NCBI GenBank assembly: GCA_902984215.1
Contig: CADWAF010002006.1
Coordinates: 17,773 to 81,772 of the forward strand
Source: Willaertia magna
Taxonomy: Eukaryota; Heterolobosea; Eutetramitea; Acrasida; Naegleriidae
Direction: 5' to 3'
DNA: 64,000 nt
Part shown: positions 63,189 to 64,000 of the stretch, in pieces
Layout of the letters: each line of letters opens with the position of its first letter
Numbering within the stretch: position 1 is the stretch's first letter
The notes under the pieces: generated by a model
What the model was told of the DNA's origin: nothing
The model's database searches: none
What the model saw: the letters and a program-made list of their open reading frames with translations, nothing else
Made by a program: the position numbers and the translations under genes

Positions 63189-64000
63189 TTAAAGTCGTGG
63201 ACAATCACAAACTGTAGGACCACCAGGATTAAGAGTTGGTGTACATCTAACACATGCCTTAATGATAGAACCTGCTGCTTTAGGGTCATTCACATAATAA
63301 CTAGAACCTGGCAAATCAACACAACCACTTTTAACTCCAGGTTTAGAATAAGCCATAGTTGACAAGAAACGCAAGTTACCACCCTTTACAAAATCATATA
63401 ACTCTGAGAATAAAGCAATATTGCCGTGTTCATCCCTTTGAACTTTTAAAAAGGCTCTGCATGCATTTGCAAGACAATAACGAATGTTACCTTGACCATC
63501 TCTAACTGTTCCTCCAACAACACGCTGTTCCAAAACAACAGTTTGTCCATTAGAAATTGTCTGACCTGCAAAACGTACTGAACATGCTTTTCTACAACTA
63601 CCAACAACACTACAATCTCCCCATGAACCAAACATAGATCCAACATTACAAGCATAATTTTGTGTAAAATAAACTGAAACTTCATGAGGTTGATAAGGAT
63701 TAAATTGTTCTTGAGCAATAAGGTTTTGTAAATTTCTTGCCTCAGCCCCCATTCTTTGACTAAAATTATTTACAAAATTATCATAAGCCCTCTTCATATT
63801 TTCTCTCTTTGGACCTTCAGGAAATACTGTCCATATAGGAACTGCAGAGAATAGGACTGGTGCTGGATTTTGTTTAAATGATCTAATTCTTTTACTTGTG
63901 TCAGCTTCTTGTGGATTTCCTCCAACAATTGTCAATTGATCTGATCTTGCGTAATTAATAAAACCATTTGGTGGTATGGCAGAAATGGCAACATCAATAG
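63189..64000 (-). CDS. Partial Cys-rich protein, unknown (5' end beyond the window)
   Basis: The frame is open from the right edge to a TAA at 63189-63191, giving about 270 residues without a start. No ATG of its own is needed, since the coding sequence continues upstream past the window. At least ten Cys occur, in sets such as YACNVGSMFGSWGDCSVVGS, CRKACSVRF, YCLANACRAF and CVRCTPTLNPGGPTVCDC, which suggests a disulfide-rich secreted protein. Codons are much richer in G and C than those of most neighbours. No family is recognised. Confidence 0.75.
   Translation of the reverse strand, partial: IDVAISAIPPNGFINYARSDQLTIVGGNPQEADTSKRIRSFKQNPAPVLFSAVPIWTVFPEGPKRENMKRAYDNFVNNFSQRMGAEARNLQNLIAQEQFNPYQPHEVSVYFTQNYACNVGSMFGSWGDCSVVGSCRKACSVRFAGQTISNGQTVVLEQRVVGGTVRDGQGNIRYCLANACRAFLKVQRDEHGNIALFSELYDFVKGGNLRFLSTMAYSKPGVKSGCVDLPGSSYYVNDPKAAGSIIKACVRCTPTLNPGGPTVCDCPRL

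Overview
The window looks like nuclear DNA of a free-living amoeboid protist with a very A+T-rich genome. Codons end almost always in A or T, many proteins carry Asn-rich runs, and spliceosomal introns are few and short (49, 62 and 73 nt, GTAAGT or GTATGT to AG). tRNA genes, U2 snRNA genes and giant EGF or fibronectin-III surface proteins lie side by side. The gene style (long intron-poor genes, EGF repeats of the type CNGHGxC...CxCxxGYxGxxC, VPS10 receptor, TALE homeobox) fits a heterolobosean better than a dictyostelid. A low-GC relative of Naegleria such as Willaertia is my best guess, but this is inference and a dictyostelid is not excluded.

Layout. 0-6.5 kb: a kinase with a C-terminal hydrophobic segment (minus), then about 3.2 kb of extreme A+T DNA without genes. 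6.5-18.3 kb: a compact housekeeping block with a PB1-TPR protein, a small Asn-rich protein, an ethanolamine/choline phosphotransferase, tRNA-Phe, an ABCB half-transporter, the R-SNARE YKT6 and a four-CBS protein in two exons. 18.5-19.8 kb: tRNA-Ser(GCU), a small secreted six-Cys protein and a 5'-damaged U2 snRNA. 20.2-31.1 kb: an IQ-motif protein, a small repeat protein, a long Asn-rich protein, two nearly identical 57-nt elements that may be RNA genes, and a BRCT-WGR protein. 31.2-39.2 kb: a 2689-residue membrane protein with 28 fibronectin-III repeats. 40-43 kb: a TALE protein with two homeodomains, split by an intron, and a frameshifted gene. 43.3-46.8 kb: a second, inverted copy of the tRNA-Ser / secreted protein / U2 set, split by a 2 kb A+T desert. 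46.8-51.4 kb: a 5'-truncated nucleotidyltransferase, a VPS10/sortilin receptor, a third U2 gene and the 3' half of a tRNA-Ser. 52.5-62.6 kb: a 3336-residue membrane protein with 44 EGF-like units, followed by a decayed copy of its own 3' end and a partial Cys-rich protein gene running off the right edge.

How it fits together. Several products belong to the cell surface and secretory route: the FN3 giant, the EGF giant, VPS10, YKT6, phospholipid synthesis and small secreted proteins. The most unusual part is the repeated U2 snRNA / tRNA-Ser / secreted-protein unit, present in three states of preservation, with tRNA-Ser sequence at the rearrangement edges. Two U2 copies share upstream and downstream elements that look like snRNA promoter and 3'-end signals. 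Start and stop positions are read from the sequence. Functional calls rest on motifs recognised by eye without database searches.
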